Assembly: GCF_006874465.1 (NCBI RefSeq)
Contig: NZ_VIRL01000005.1
Coordinates: 124,001-188,000 of the forward strand
Origin: Microbispora bryophytorum
Lineage (GTDB): Bacteria > Actinomycetota > Actinomycetes > Streptosporangiales > Streptosporangiaceae
Length of the DNA: 64,000 bases
Reading direction: 5' to 3'
Shown: positions 53,026-61,222 of the stretch, piece by piece
Layout: each line of letters starts with the position of its first letter
Position numbering within the stretch: the first letter of the stretch is position 1
The notes under the pieces: generated by a model
Seen by the model: only the letters and a program-made list of their open reading frames with translations
The model's database searches: none
What the model was told of the DNA's origin: nothing
Position numbers and translations under genes: made by a program

Positions 53026-53592
53026 TCACAGCAGCCGGTCGACCAGCCCGTCGATGTAGTCCGGGGTGAGCGGGCCCATGCCGAACAAGACGCGGATGTA
53101 CATCGGGGCCAGGATGTGGTCGAGCACGCCGAACGCGTCGGGGGCGTGCTCGCCGCGTTCGCGGGCGCGATCGAGCATGGACTGCAGTTGCCGCATGCGT
53201 TCGGCGCGGAGGTCGTCACCAGCCTGCCGGCCCTGCTGACCGTGGCCGGACAGGGCGACGGCCAGGTGCAGCACCGCCGGACCGTCGGGTCCGGTGATCT
53301 CGCGGGCCACGTTGGCCGCGTAAGTGCGCAGGTCGCCGGCCAGGCTCCCGGTGTCGGGCATCGGCGACCGCGTGTTGAGGCGGGTGAGCGCCACGTCGGT
53401 GAGCAGGGCTTCCAGGCTGCCCCACCGGCGGTAGATGCTGCTGTCGGCGACGCCCGCGCGGGCCGCGACCTCGCCGACGGTGAAGTTGCCGTAGCCGTGC
53501 TCTCTGATCAGCTCGGTGACGGCCTGGTGCACCTGCGCGCCGACGCGGGCGCTGCGCCCGCCGGGCCGTCGGGCCCGCTGTCGCTCGTCCAT
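53026..53592 (-). CDS. TetR/AcrR family transcriptional regulator
   Basis: 188 residues. HTH AVTELIREHGYGNFTVGEVAARAGVADSSIYRRWGSLEALLTDVAL; C-terminal domain with LDHILAPMYIRVLFGMGPLTPDYIDGLVD of the TetR_C_16-like type. Divergent from an EmrB-type exporter with two half-site-sharing palindromes in the promoter region, the classic arrangement of a repressor of an efflux pump. Confidence 0.9.
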   Translation of the reverse strand: MDERQRARRPGGRSARVGAQVHQAVTELIREHGYGNFTVGEVAARAGVADSSIYRRWGSLEALLTDVALTRLNTRSPMPDTGSLAGDLRTYAANVAREITGPDGPAVLHLAVALSGHGQQGRQAGDDLRAERMRQLQSMLDRARERGEHAPDAFGVLDHILAPMYIRVLFGMGPLTPDYIDGLVDRLL

Positions 53593-53603
53593 GCCATCAC
53601 CTT

Positions 53604-53624
53604 AACGCAGTCGCGACTTGCGTT
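53604..53624. promoter_or_regulatory. TetR operator site 1
   Basis: AACGCA-N9-TGCGTT inverted repeat including a GTCGCGAC centre, 12 bp upstream of the tetR start. Shares the AACGCAGTC half with site 2. Confidence 0.65.
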
Positions 53625-53652
53625 TGTATGGCAATCCACCTTATGGTCTCCT

Positions 53653-53673
53653 AACGCAGTCATTGACTGCTTT
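53653..53673. promoter_or_regulatory. TetR operator site 2
   Basis: AACGCAGTCA-T-TGACTGCTTT; the inner GCAGTCA/TGACTGC arms are perfect. Lies 12 bp before the first possible start of the exporter. Confidence 0.65.
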
Positions 53674-53684
53674 AGAGCGCTCAG

Positions 53685-55214
53685 GTGTATCGCCACCCGC
53701 GTCAGCCGTGGCCGGGCGCAACTCCACGATTGAGAGGAATCCCCATAACCGCATCGCATGCGGCCGTAGGCAGTCGATCGAACCGGGCCGTGCTGCTCAC
53801 GGTGACCTGCCTAGGCCAATTCATGGTCCTGCTCGACAACACGATCGTTGGAGCGGCGCTGCCCGATATGCAGCACCGGCTGCACACTCAGCTGACCGGT
53901 CTGCAATGGATCGTCGACGCGTACGTACTGCTGGTCGCCATGCTGCTGCTGTCCGGCGGAATCTTCGCCGACCGGTTCGGCCGCAAGCGGGTGTACCTGA
54001 CCGGCGTGGTGGTGTTCACCGCCGCGTCGGTGCTGTGCAGCCTCGCGCCCTCGGTCGGCTGGCTGGTCGCCGGCCGGGTGCTGCAGGGCATCGGGGCCGC
54101 GGCGCTGAGCCCTGCCTCGCTGGCCCTGCTCGCCGCCGCCTATCCCGTGCCGCGAGAACGAATCAAGGCGATCGGGCTGTGGGCCGGATTCAGCGGAATC
54201 GGCCTGGCCGCGGGCCCCGTGGCCGGCGGCGTGCTGACAGATGCCTTCGGCTGGTCCGCCATCTTCCTGGTCAACCTGCCCATCGGCGTGATCCTTCTGC
54301 TGGTCGGCCTGCGCCACCTTGAAGAGGCCCGCAATCCGAGCGCCCCCGCAATCGACGTCCCGGGGACGGTGCTGTCCGTTCTGGCGGTGGGGGCGCTGAC
54401 CTACGGGTTGATCGAGGGTGGTGCCCGCGGCTGGACGTCGCCGGTGATCCTGGGCGGCTTCGCCGCCGCGGTGATCCTCTTCGCCGCCTTCGTCGCCGTC
54501 GAAGCGCGTTGTTCGGCACCGATGCTGCCGCTGCGGCTGTTCCGGCAGCGGCTGTTCACCGTGTCCAACACCGCCATGATCGTGGTGGGGTTCGCGCTCA
54601 TGGGCTCGTCGTTCTTCTTCTCCCAGTTCTTCGTGTACGTCCAGGGCAGCTCGATCCTGCGCGCCGGCCTGCAGACCCTCCCCGCCTCCCTCGCCATGGT
54701 GATCGTCAGCCCGTTCGCGGGCCGGCTCGCCGCCCGGTACGGCTTCCGAATCGTGGTCACCACCGGCCTGGCCCTGGCCGGCCTGGGACTGCTGGCACTC
54801 GGCATGGTGCACGCCGACACCGGCTACGGGAACGTGTGGTGGCGGCTGGGAATCGTCGGCATCGGCTTCGCCCTGACCATGTCCCCGCTGACAGGCGCCG
54901 CCATCGAAGCGGTCAGCCCGCAGGAAGGCGGCCTCGCCTCTGGCATCAGCAGCACGACCCGGCAGATCGGCGCGGTGCTCGGCGTGGCGGTACTCGGAGC
55001 CATCGTCCGCACCCGGCAGTCCGGCGGCGCGTCCTTCGAGGCAGGCATCGACAGCGCCTTCGTCGCGGCCGGCGCCATCACATTGGCCACCGCCGTGTTC
55101 ACCGGCCTGTGGCTGGCGAGGTCCAAGCCCGCGGAAGGCTCCGCGGCGCCGCAACGTTCCACCGATCCAGATGCGATCATCACATCGAACGAGGCATCCG
55201 TGAACAGCCGATGA
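53685..55214 (+). CDS. EmrB/QacA-type MFS drug exporter (DHA2)
   Basis: 509 residues from GTG 53685; fourteen helices. LDNTIVGAALPDMQ, GGIFADRFGRKRVYLTG (motif A) and GRVLQGIGAAALSPASLALL (motif B/C region) are conserved. The start is uncertain: GTG 53685 would be leaderless or nearly so, TTG 53730 has no ribosome-binding site, and the best Shine-Dalgarno (GAGAGGAAT, 53732-53740) points to an ATA codon at 53745, from which the N-terminal length would be normal. Divergently controlled by the adjacent TetR. Stop overlaps a 43-codon ORF. Confidence 0.88.
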   Translation: MYRHPRQPWPGATPRLRGIPITASHAAVGSRSNRAVLLTVTCLGQFMVLLDNTIVGAALPDMQHRLHTQLTGLQWIVDAYVLLVAMLLLSGGIFADRFGRKRVYLTGVVVFTAASVLCSLAPSVGWLVAGRVLQGIGAAALSPASLALLAAAYPVPRERIKAIGLWAGFSGIGLAAGPVAGGVLTDAFGWSAIFLVNLPIGVILLLVGLRHLEEARNPSAPAIDVPGTVLSVLAVGALTYGLIEGGARGWTSPVILGGFAAAVILFAAFVAVEARCSAPMLPLRLFRQRLFTVSNTAMIVVGFALMGSSFFFSQFFVYVQGSSILRAGLQTLPASLAMVIVSPFAGRLAARYGFRIVVTTGLALAGLGLLALGMVHADTGYGNVWWRLGIVGIGFALTMSPLTGAAIEAVSPQEGGLASGISSTTRQIGAVLGVAVLGAIVRTRQSGGASFEAGIDSAFVAAGAITLATAVFTGLWLARSKPAEGSAAPQRSTDPDAIITSNEASVNSR

Positions 55215-55342
55215 CGACAACAACCGCCTTGGCCAGGGTGATCCGGCAGCGCTTCGACGACGCCGACGTGGAGCGGCTGCGGCGCGCCCCGGCCGGCATC
55301 GAACGCATCGCCGCCGAGCACGAACAGGAGAAGTCCCTTTGA
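55211..55342 (+). CDS. Small ORF, hypothetical
   Basis: 43 codons (MTTTTALARVIRQRFDDADVERLRRAP...), overlapping the exporter stop by ATGA and itself overlapped by a TTG-started ORF. Charged, helical, no membrane segment. Could be a real small protein of the exporter operon or a truncated gene start; I do not recognise it. Confidence 0.4.
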   Translation: MTTTTALARVIRQRFDDADVERLRRAPAGIERIAAEHEQEKSL

Positions 55343-55479
55343 ACCACGTGACCCAGGTATCCATCGAAGAGCGCACGGTGGCCGGCCGCGCGGAAGCCCC
55401 CGAACCGGTCAAGAGCCTCCCCACCCCGGGGGCCGTCGTGGTCGCCCTCGGCGTCCGCGTCGGGTTGGAGGTCCGGTGA
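55339..55479 (+). pseudogene. Chimeric short ORF ending in a lysE 3' fragment
   Basis: Reads LNHVTQVSIEERTVAGRAEAP... then GAVVVALGVRVGLEVR and stop; the last 16 residues copy the C terminus of the LysE exporter (GAVLVALGVRVALEVR at 50755). DNA 55428-55491 matches 50706-50769 with five mismatches by my count. The first part is of unknown origin. Not expected to be functional, except that its stop overlaps the hydrolase start. Confidence 0.65.
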
Positions 55480-56219
55480 CGGTCTGGCACGAGGAGCGGG
55501 GCTCCGGTGAGCCCGTCGTCCTGTTGCACTCCGGCGTCGCCGACTCGGGCATGTGGGATCCCCAGTGGGAGCCGCTAGGGGAGCGGTTCCGCCTCATCCG
55601 GCTCGACTTCCGGGGACACGGGCACACGCCGTGCACGTCCGAGGGGCCGTACTCGGACGCCGGCGATGTCGCGGATCTGCTCGCGGCGCTCGGGCTGCGC
55701 CGGGTCGGACTCGTCGGATCGTCGTACGGCGGGCGGGTCGCGCTGGAGCTCGCGACCGGTCATCCCGATCTCGTCTCGCGGCTCGTGCTGCTGAACGCGG
55801 GCTGTGGCCTGCCGGCGACCCCCGACCTTGAGGCGTTCGGGGGAGAGGAGGACCGGCTGATCGAGGCGGGCGACGTCGGGGGAGCGGTGGACCTCAACGT
55901 CCGCACGTGGCTGGGTCCCGAGGCGGACGAGCCGACCAGGGCGCGGCTGGCGGCGATGCAGCGGCACGCGTTCGAGGTGCAACTGGCCGCCGATCCGCTG
56001 CCTGAGCGGCGGAGGGAGCCGATCGATCTGACGGTGGTCACCGCGTCCACGCTGGTGGTCACGGGCGGCCACGACCTGCCGTACTTCCGGGAGAGCGGGC
56101 GTCACATGGCGGAGGCGCTGCCGGATGCGACGCTGCTCGATCTCGACTGGGCCGGCCACCTGCCGAGCCTGGAGCGCCCCGCCGAGGTCGCCCGTCTGCT
56201 TGTTGAGTTCCTATCCTGA
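55476..56219 (+). CDS. Alpha/beta hydrolase
   Basis: 247 residues. Nucleophile elbow GSSYGGR (about residue 79), acid in VTGGHDLPYF and catalytic His in WAGHLPSLERP; oxyanion segment VVLLHSGVADSGMW. GTG 55476 overlaps the stop of the lysE fragment (GTGA), showing that an intact lysE gene once stood directly upstream. Substrate unknown; could be an esterase, lactonase or haloperoxidase-like enzyme. Confidence 0.88.
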   Translation: MTVWHEERGSGEPVVLLHSGVADSGMWDPQWEPLGERFRLIRLDFRGHGHTPCTSEGPYSDAGDVADLLAALGLRRVGLVGSSYGGRVALELATGHPDLVSRLVLLNAGCGLPATPDLEAFGGEEDRLIEAGDVGGAVDLNVRTWLGPEADEPTRARLAAMQRHAFEVQLAADPLPERRREPIDLTVVTASTLVVTGGHDLPYFRESGRHMAEALPDATLLDLDWAGHLPSLERPAEVARLLVEFLS

Positions 56220-56234
56220 TCTACTTTGTAAAGG
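56219..56234. promoter_or_regulatory. ATCTACTTTGTAAAGG motif, copy 2
   Basis: Identical to 44404-44419. It overlaps the hydrolase stop codon and lies 73 bp upstream of the ABC exporter start. Core CTTT-GT-AAAG is palindromic. Confidence 0.55.
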
Positions 56235-56307
56235 CGCCCGCTTGTCGCAGAATAAAGAGATCGCCGCGATATCCGCGAAAAACCAGCAAACAAGGCGGGG
56301 GGCAGGC

Positions 56308-58143
56308 ATGACCGCGCGTACGAGTCGCCTGCCGTCTCCGGCGACGAGGTGGGTGATGCCCGCCCTGGTCGGATACTCCTTCTCCGTGGCACCGGCCTTG
56401 ACCACCCTGACCGCGGTCTTGGCCGTCCTCGCCGGCGCGGCCCCGGTCGGCATCACCATTGGGATCGGTGAGCTGGTGGACGGGCTCACCTCGGCGATCG
56501 GCCAAGGGCTGGGCACCCCGGCGGCGCGGGAGTGCTATCGCTGGGTCGTCCTCATCGTCGTGCTGTTCTTCCTCACTCATATCACCGAGTCTGCGCGGAC
56601 GGCTCTGGGCCGGGCACTCGGCCGCCGGGTCACCGGCCGGCTCAGCGAGCGAGTGATGATGGCCGCCTCCGGGCCGGCGACCATCGGCCACCTCGAGGAT
56701 CCGGCCTACCTCGGCCGGATCGAGCGCGCCCGGGGCAACGGGACCATCGACATGCCGCCCGGGGAAGCGATCTTCGGCTTCTCCACCAGGGCCTCGCTGT
56801 GGGTGAGCAGCATCGGCTCCGCGGCTTTGCTTACCCGTGTCACCTGGGGGCTGGGGCTCATCGTCTTCGCCGTCTTCGTCGTGATCCACTCCCGGCTGGT
56901 CCGGAACTACCGGATCGCCGTCATCGAGACCGTGAGTCAGACGACGAAACTGCGCCGTACGTCCTACTTGCGGGACGTGCCGACCACGCCGGGTGTGGCC
57001 CGGGAGGTCCGTCTCTTCGGCCTCGCGGCCTTTTTCCGCGATGCCTACCAGGCGGAGTGGCGCGTGAACATGATGGAGGTCTGGCAACGGCGGCGTGAGC
57101 ATCGCTTGTTCGTCGTCATTGTGGTTGTGGTCACTGGCGTCACGGTCGCCTCGGTTTTCTACTACCTGGGATACCGGGCGGCAACCGGAGGTTCGACGGT
57201 GGGTGATCTGGCGCTCGGCGGCCTTGCCGTCCGGGCACTCCTCCAGGTGCTCCGGGCGGACGAGGACGACCTCCGCATCGGCTTCGGCTCGAAGGCGGCC
57301 GCCGAGGCGTTCGCTTTTCCGGTCGTGGCGACGCCGGTCGGGCCGGACACCGATCCCTGGTCGGCGCCGGTCGCGACCATCTCCTGCGAGGATCTGCGCT
57401 TCCGCTACGGTGGCGCCTCCGGCGAGGTGCTCCACGGCATCGATCTCGCCATTCCCGCGGGTCAGTCGCTCGCCGTCGTCGGTCTCAACGGGGCCGGCAA
57501 GACCACACTGGCCCGGCTCATCGCCGGCCTGGACGCTCCGAGCGGGGGTTGCGTGCGCGTCGGTGCGACCCCGATCGAGGACGCCAATCGCCAGAGCTGG
57601 CAGCGTCAGGTGGTCGCCGTCTTCCAGGACTTCGGCCGCTATGAGCTGACTGTGCGGGACAACATCGCCTTCGGTTCCCTGGCCAATGCGGACGACGAGG
57701 AGGGCCTGCGGGCTGTGGCGCGCCAGGCCGGGCTCCTGAAGATCATCGAGGGACTCCCAAAGGGCTGGGACACGGTGATGTCCAGTGGCTTCGACGGCGG
57801 GGTCGACGCGTCGGGCGGCGAGTGGCAGCGCATCGCCATCGCCCGGGCACTGTTCGGTCTGCGGCACGGCGCACGGCTGCTGATCATGGACGAGCCGGCC
57901 GCGAGCCTTGACGCCCGCGCCGAGGCCCAGCTCTACGACACGTTCCACGAGCTCACCGCGGGCGCCACCACCATCGCGATCTCGCATCGGTTCGCGACCG
58001 TGCGCAAGGCGGAGCGGGTGGTCGTGCTCGATAACGGCCAGATCGTCGAGGATGGCACGCATGAGGATCTGATCACCGCCGACGGCCGGTACGCCGAGCT
58101 GTTCCGCCTGCAGGCGAAGCGTTTCGAGGAGACACCGTCTTGA
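56308..58143 (+). CDS. ABC exporter subunit A (fused membrane and ATPase domains)
   Basis: 611 residues. Six-helix membrane domain (about 20-320), then the ATPase: Walker A VVGLNGAGKTTLARLIAGL, signature DASGGEWQRIAIARAL, Walker B LLIMDEPAASLDARAE, H-loop AISHRF. The stretch before the ATPase (RADEDDLRIGFGSKAAAEAF) is shorter than usual. TTGA overlap with the second subunit gene indicates a heterodimer. Resembles lantibiotic/peptide or drug exporters; no precursor peptide or synthetase is adjacent. Confidence 0.87.
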   Translation: MTARTSRLPSPATRWVMPALVGYSFSVAPALTTLTAVLAVLAGAAPVGITIGIGELVDGLTSAIGQGLGTPAARECYRWVVLIVVLFFLTHITESARTALGRALGRRVTGRLSERVMMAASGPATIGHLEDPAYLGRIERARGNGTIDMPPGEAIFGFSTRASLWVSSIGSAALLTRVTWGLGLIVFAVFVVIHSRLVRNYRIAVIETVSQTTKLRRTSYLRDVPTTPGVAREVRLFGLAAFFRDAYQAEWRVNMMEVWQRRREHRLFVVIVVVVTGVTVASVFYYLGYRAATGGSTVGDLALGGLAVRALLQVLRADEDDLRIGFGSKAAAEAFAFPVVATPVGPDTDPWSAPVATISCEDLRFRYGGASGEVLHGIDLAIPAGQSLAVVGLNGAGKTTLARLIAGLDAPSGGCVRVGATPIEDANRQSWQRQVVAVFQDFGRYELTVRDNIAFGSLANADDEEGLRAVARQAGLLKIIEGLPKGWDTVMSSGFDGGVDASGGEWQRIAIARALFGLRHGARLLIMDEPAASLDARAEAQLYDTFHELTAGATTIAISHRFATVRKAERVVVLDNGQIVEDGTHEDLITADGRYAELFRLQAKRFEETPS

Positions 58144-59912
58144 TCAGCGCCCTGCGCTTTGTTCTCACGACCGGACCCCGCATCGACTGGGTCCGGTCCT
58201 TGCTCGTGGTGGCGGTGGCGATTCTCGAACAGGTCACCGGGGTCGGCCTCGCAGTGCTGCTCGGACTGTTCAGCGAGGTGGCGAGCCGGCAATCGATCAG
58301 CGGTGCGGTGACACTCGCGCTGTGCGTGGCGATCTTCGTGATGCTCACCCAGGGCACCTTCATCGCCGGCTATTTCACCCGCCTTCGCCTGCAGGAGGAG
58401 ATCCAGAACGAAGTCGAGCGCCAATTCATCGACGTCGTCGGCACCACGCCGACGCTGGAGATCCACGAGCGTTCGAGCCGCTCGGAAAAGGCGGCGGCGG
58501 TCCGTGGTGCGCGGGGCGACATCGGGCCGGCCTTCGACCGGCTGCTGTGGCTGGCCGGAGCCGCGCTGGCCCTGATCGCCTCGGCCGTCCTGATGGCCTC
58601 GGTCGTTCCCATCCTCGCCGTACTACCGCTTTTCGCCGTCCCCGCGGTGCTGGCCACCCAGGCGGCGGACAAGAAGCGCGGTCGGGCCGTGCAGTGCGCC
58701 ACGCCCCGGACCCGGCTGGCCGGTCATCTGTTCACGCTCGCCACCACGGCCGCACCCGGGCGCGAGACCCGCCTTTTCGGACTGGCGAGCGAGCTGCGGC
58801 GCAGGCACCGCGAGGAGTGGGACTCCGCAGGCCAGGACATCGCCCGGACCGATCGACGGACCCGGGTGCCGGTCGCGCTGGCTTGGCTGTTCTTCGTGCT
58901 GGCGTACGCGACCGCAATCGTCCTGATGGTGAGGGCCGGCCTGGCCGGGGACGCCTCGCTCGGCCTCGTCGTCGCGGCCATCGCCGTCGCGAGCCAGATC
59001 ACTGGGCAGGTGCAGAGCTCGTTGACCTTGACCTTCTGGACGCTGGAGTCGCTTCGGGCAGCCCGGGCGTTCCTCGACGTGGTGGAGGACGGCGCAGTGG
59101 AGCGGGCGGCCGTCGTGCCGAGCACGCCGGTGACGGTGCCGGCCCGGCTGGACGGCGGCATCAAGGTGGAGGGTCTCAGCTTCCAGTACTGGAACCGCGA
59201 TCAGCCTTCACTGAACGACATCGACCTCGAACTCCCGGCCGGCGCCGTGGTGGCCCTGGTCGGCGAGAACGGCGCGGGGAAGTCGACGCTCGTCAAGATG
59301 CTCAGCGGTCTCTACCGGCCGAGCGCGGGGCGCGTCCTGGTGGACGGGGCCGATCTCACGCAGTTCGCGCCGGAGGACTGGCGCGCCCGGATCACTGCGG
59401 CCTTCCAGGATCCGGTACACATCGAGATGTCCCTGAAGGACACGATCGGACTGGGCTGGCTCGAGCATCGCGACGACCCGGAGCGGATCCTCGAGGCGCT
59501 GCGGACGGCCGGCGGCGACAAGCTTCTCGCTTCGCTGCCCGAGGGCCTGGAGACCCGGCTCGGGCGAGAATCGTGGGACGGCAAGGGGCTGTCGGGGGGC
59601 CAGTGGCAGACGGTGGCCAACGCCCGGGCGGCGATGCGGCAGGCGCCGCTGCTGAGGGTCCTGGACGAGCCCTCCGCCAGTCTCGACGCACGGGCCGAGG
59701 AGTGGCTGTTCCAGCGGTACTCCGACTTGAGCCGCCTGGAGGGCGGGGTGACCATTCTCGTCACACATCGTTTCACCACCGCCCGGGCGGCTGATCTCAT
59801 CGTGGTTCTGGACGGCGGCCGGGTCGTCGAGGTCGGCACTCACGACAGGCTGAGTGAGGCCGGTGGGCTTTACGCCGAGTTGTTCCGCCTGCAGGCCCGG
59901 TACTTCGTCTGA
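58140..59912 (+). CDS. ABC exporter subunit B (fused membrane and ATPase domains)
   Basis: 590 residues. Membrane domain to about residue 300, ATPase with Walker A LVGENGAGKSTLVKML, signature KGLSGGQWQTVANARA, Walker B LLRVLDEPSASLDARAE and H-loop LVTHRF. Walker B has Arg where hydrophobic residues are usual but keeps the catalytic Glu. TTG start at 58140 is forced by the overlap with subunit A. The ATPase end YAELFRLQARYFV is nearly shared with subunit A, showing a paralogous origin. Confidence 0.87.
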   Translation: MISALRFVLTTGPRIDWVRSLLVVAVAILEQVTGVGLAVLLGLFSEVASRQSISGAVTLALCVAIFVMLTQGTFIAGYFTRLRLQEEIQNEVERQFIDVVGTTPTLEIHERSSRSEKAAAVRGARGDIGPAFDRLLWLAGAALALIASAVLMASVVPILAVLPLFAVPAVLATQAADKKRGRAVQCATPRTRLAGHLFTLATTAAPGRETRLFGLASELRRRHREEWDSAGQDIARTDRRTRVPVALAWLFFVLAYATAIVLMVRAGLAGDASLGLVVAAIAVASQITGQVQSSLTLTFWTLESLRAARAFLDVVEDGAVERAAVVPSTPVTVPARLDGGIKVEGLSFQYWNRDQPSLNDIDLELPAGAVVALVGENGAGKSTLVKMLSGLYRPSAGRVLVDGADLTQFAPEDWRARITAAFQDPVHIEMSLKDTIGLGWLEHRDDPERILEALRTAGGDKLLASLPEGLETRLGRESWDGKGLSGGQWQTVANARAAMRQAPLLRVLDEPSASLDARAEEWLFQRYSDLSRLEGGVTILVTHRFTTARAADLIVVLDGGRVVEVGTHDRLSEAGGLYAELFRLQARYFV

Positions 59913-60081
59913 GCCCGTAGTCGAAGGTGTGTGTGTAACGCGCCCGGTTGGAGGGGCGTACCACCGCGAAGACCTCGACATAAGGACCGTTTATGAGAGG
60001 AGCGCGTAACGCACGGGAGGTCCGCGAAGGTATCCGTGTTTGGGGCAGGCAGAAATCGGCGATCGGCGCGACGATGGGCTG

Positions 60082-60645
60082 GTGGTCAACAAAGGAGCGA
60101 ACGATCTCGGCGGCTTTCTGCGTAGCCGACGCGAACGCCTGACACCAGACGCTGCGGGTATCGAGCCCTGCGCTACTCGTCGGCGAGTCCCGGGGCTGCG
60201 CAGGGAAGAGCTGGCCGAACTTGCCGGGGTCAGTATCGGCTACTACACGCGCCTGGAGCAGGGGGTCAGTGGCAGCGCTTCTGGTGCTGTCATCGACGCG
60301 CTGGCCGCGGCGTTGCAGCTCTCTCCGGCTGAGCACGAACATCTGCGGATCCTTGCTGCTCCGCGACGCCCGACTCGTCCTCGTGCCCGTAGAAGCAAGC
60401 TGAGTCCCTCAGTGCGTGGACTGCTCGCCGCCATGCCTGGAACACCGGCGATCGTGATCGATCACCGTGCCGACGTCCTCGCGTGGAACCGCCTCGGACA
60501 CGCGCCTCCGGTGATGTTAGGCGGTGCCTGGCCTGGTTCGATATTCCTGCTCTGCGGCGCCGGCCCCGACCGCTCTGGCCGGCGCCGCGGTATTCCGGGA
60601 CCCCGGGGCGCATCTGCGTGCCCAGACCCTGTCCGACCTCGGTGA
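60082..60645 (+). pseudogene. Truncated XRE/MmyB-type regulator
   Basis: NKGANDLGGFLRSRRERLTP... PGLRREELAELAGVSIGYYTRLEQGVSGSASGAVIDALAAALQLSPAEHEHLRIL is the HTH of the MmyB-like family, and PGTPAIVIDHRADVLAWNRLGHA starts its ligand-binding domain. Homology stops near 60500, where about 120 residues should follow; the rest of the frame is antisense-like and overlaps the Clp-domain gene. GTG 60082 is the likely start. May still yield a DNA-binding fragment. Confidence 0.75.
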
Positions 60646-61222
60646 CCAGCTCATCGACCACTACGTCCGCAAGGCCAGGCAGGCCGGCGCGTCGTGGAGC
60701 GAGGTCGGCGACGCCATCGGGGTGTCCAAACAGGCCGCCCAGCAACGCCACGCGCCCAACGTGTTCGAACGGTTCACCGACCTGAACCGGCACAGCATCG
60801 TGCTGGCGCAGGAGGCCGCCCGGACGCACAAGCACGACTTCATCGGCACCGAGCACATCCTGCTCGGCCTGCTCGGCGAGCCGCGGGGCCTGGCGTACGA
60901 GGTGCTGGTGGCGAAGACCGAGTCGGAGCAACGTATCCGTGACGCGATCGAGGAAGCGATGCCGCCGGCCGGGCAGAAGGCGCTGCGGGGTCACATCGCG
61001 TTCCGGCCGGAGAGCAAGGAGGCCATCGAGCAGGCATCGCGCGCGGCGGCCGATCTCGGTCACGACTGGGTCGGCACGGAACACACGCTGCTGGGCTTGA
61101 TCCGCGTCGAGGAGAGCCTGTCCGCGCAGATCCTGCGCAACCTCGGTTTCGCGTCGGACGAGCTGCACGAGACCGTCAAGACCGAGATCGCCAAGCGGTC
61201 CGCCAGGCGCGACACGCAGTAA
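60524..61222 (+). CDS. Clp N-terminal-domain protein, N-terminally truncated
   Basis: 232 residues from GTG 60524. LSDLGDQLIDHYVRKARQAGASWSEVGDAIGVSKQAAQQRH is a sigma-like helix-turn-helix; then two Clp-N repeats (RFTDLNRHSIVLAQEAARTHKHDFIGTEHILLGLLGE and EQASRAAADLGHDWVGTEHTLLGLI). Related proteins carry about 25 more residues before AGAAVFRDPGAHL, missing here because the gene is joined to the truncated XRE gene. Function likely regulatory or substrate-adaptor like; uncertain. Confidence 0.75.
   Translation: MPGLVRYSCSAAPAPTALAGAAVFRDPGAHLRAQTLSDLGDQLIDHYVRKARQAGASWSEVGDAIGVSKQAAQQRHAPNVFERFTDLNRHSIVLAQEAARTHKHDFIGTEHILLGLLGEPRGLAYEVLVAKTESEQRIRDAIEEAMPPAGQKALRGHIAFRPESKEAIEQASRAAADLGHDWVGTEHTLLGLIRVEESLSAQILRNLGFASDELHETVKTEIAKRSARRDTQ

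Noticed and set aside
50758..56219. Transposon or insertion sequence as cause of the lysE/hydrolase mosaic
   Set aside because: No transposase, terminal inverted repeats or target duplications seen; recombination between duplicated ends fits better.
56308..59912. Lantibiotic or peptide biosynthetic cluster around the ABC exporter
   Set aside because: No precursor peptide, LanM/LanB-type or cyclodehydratase gene on either side; exporter alone does not support it.
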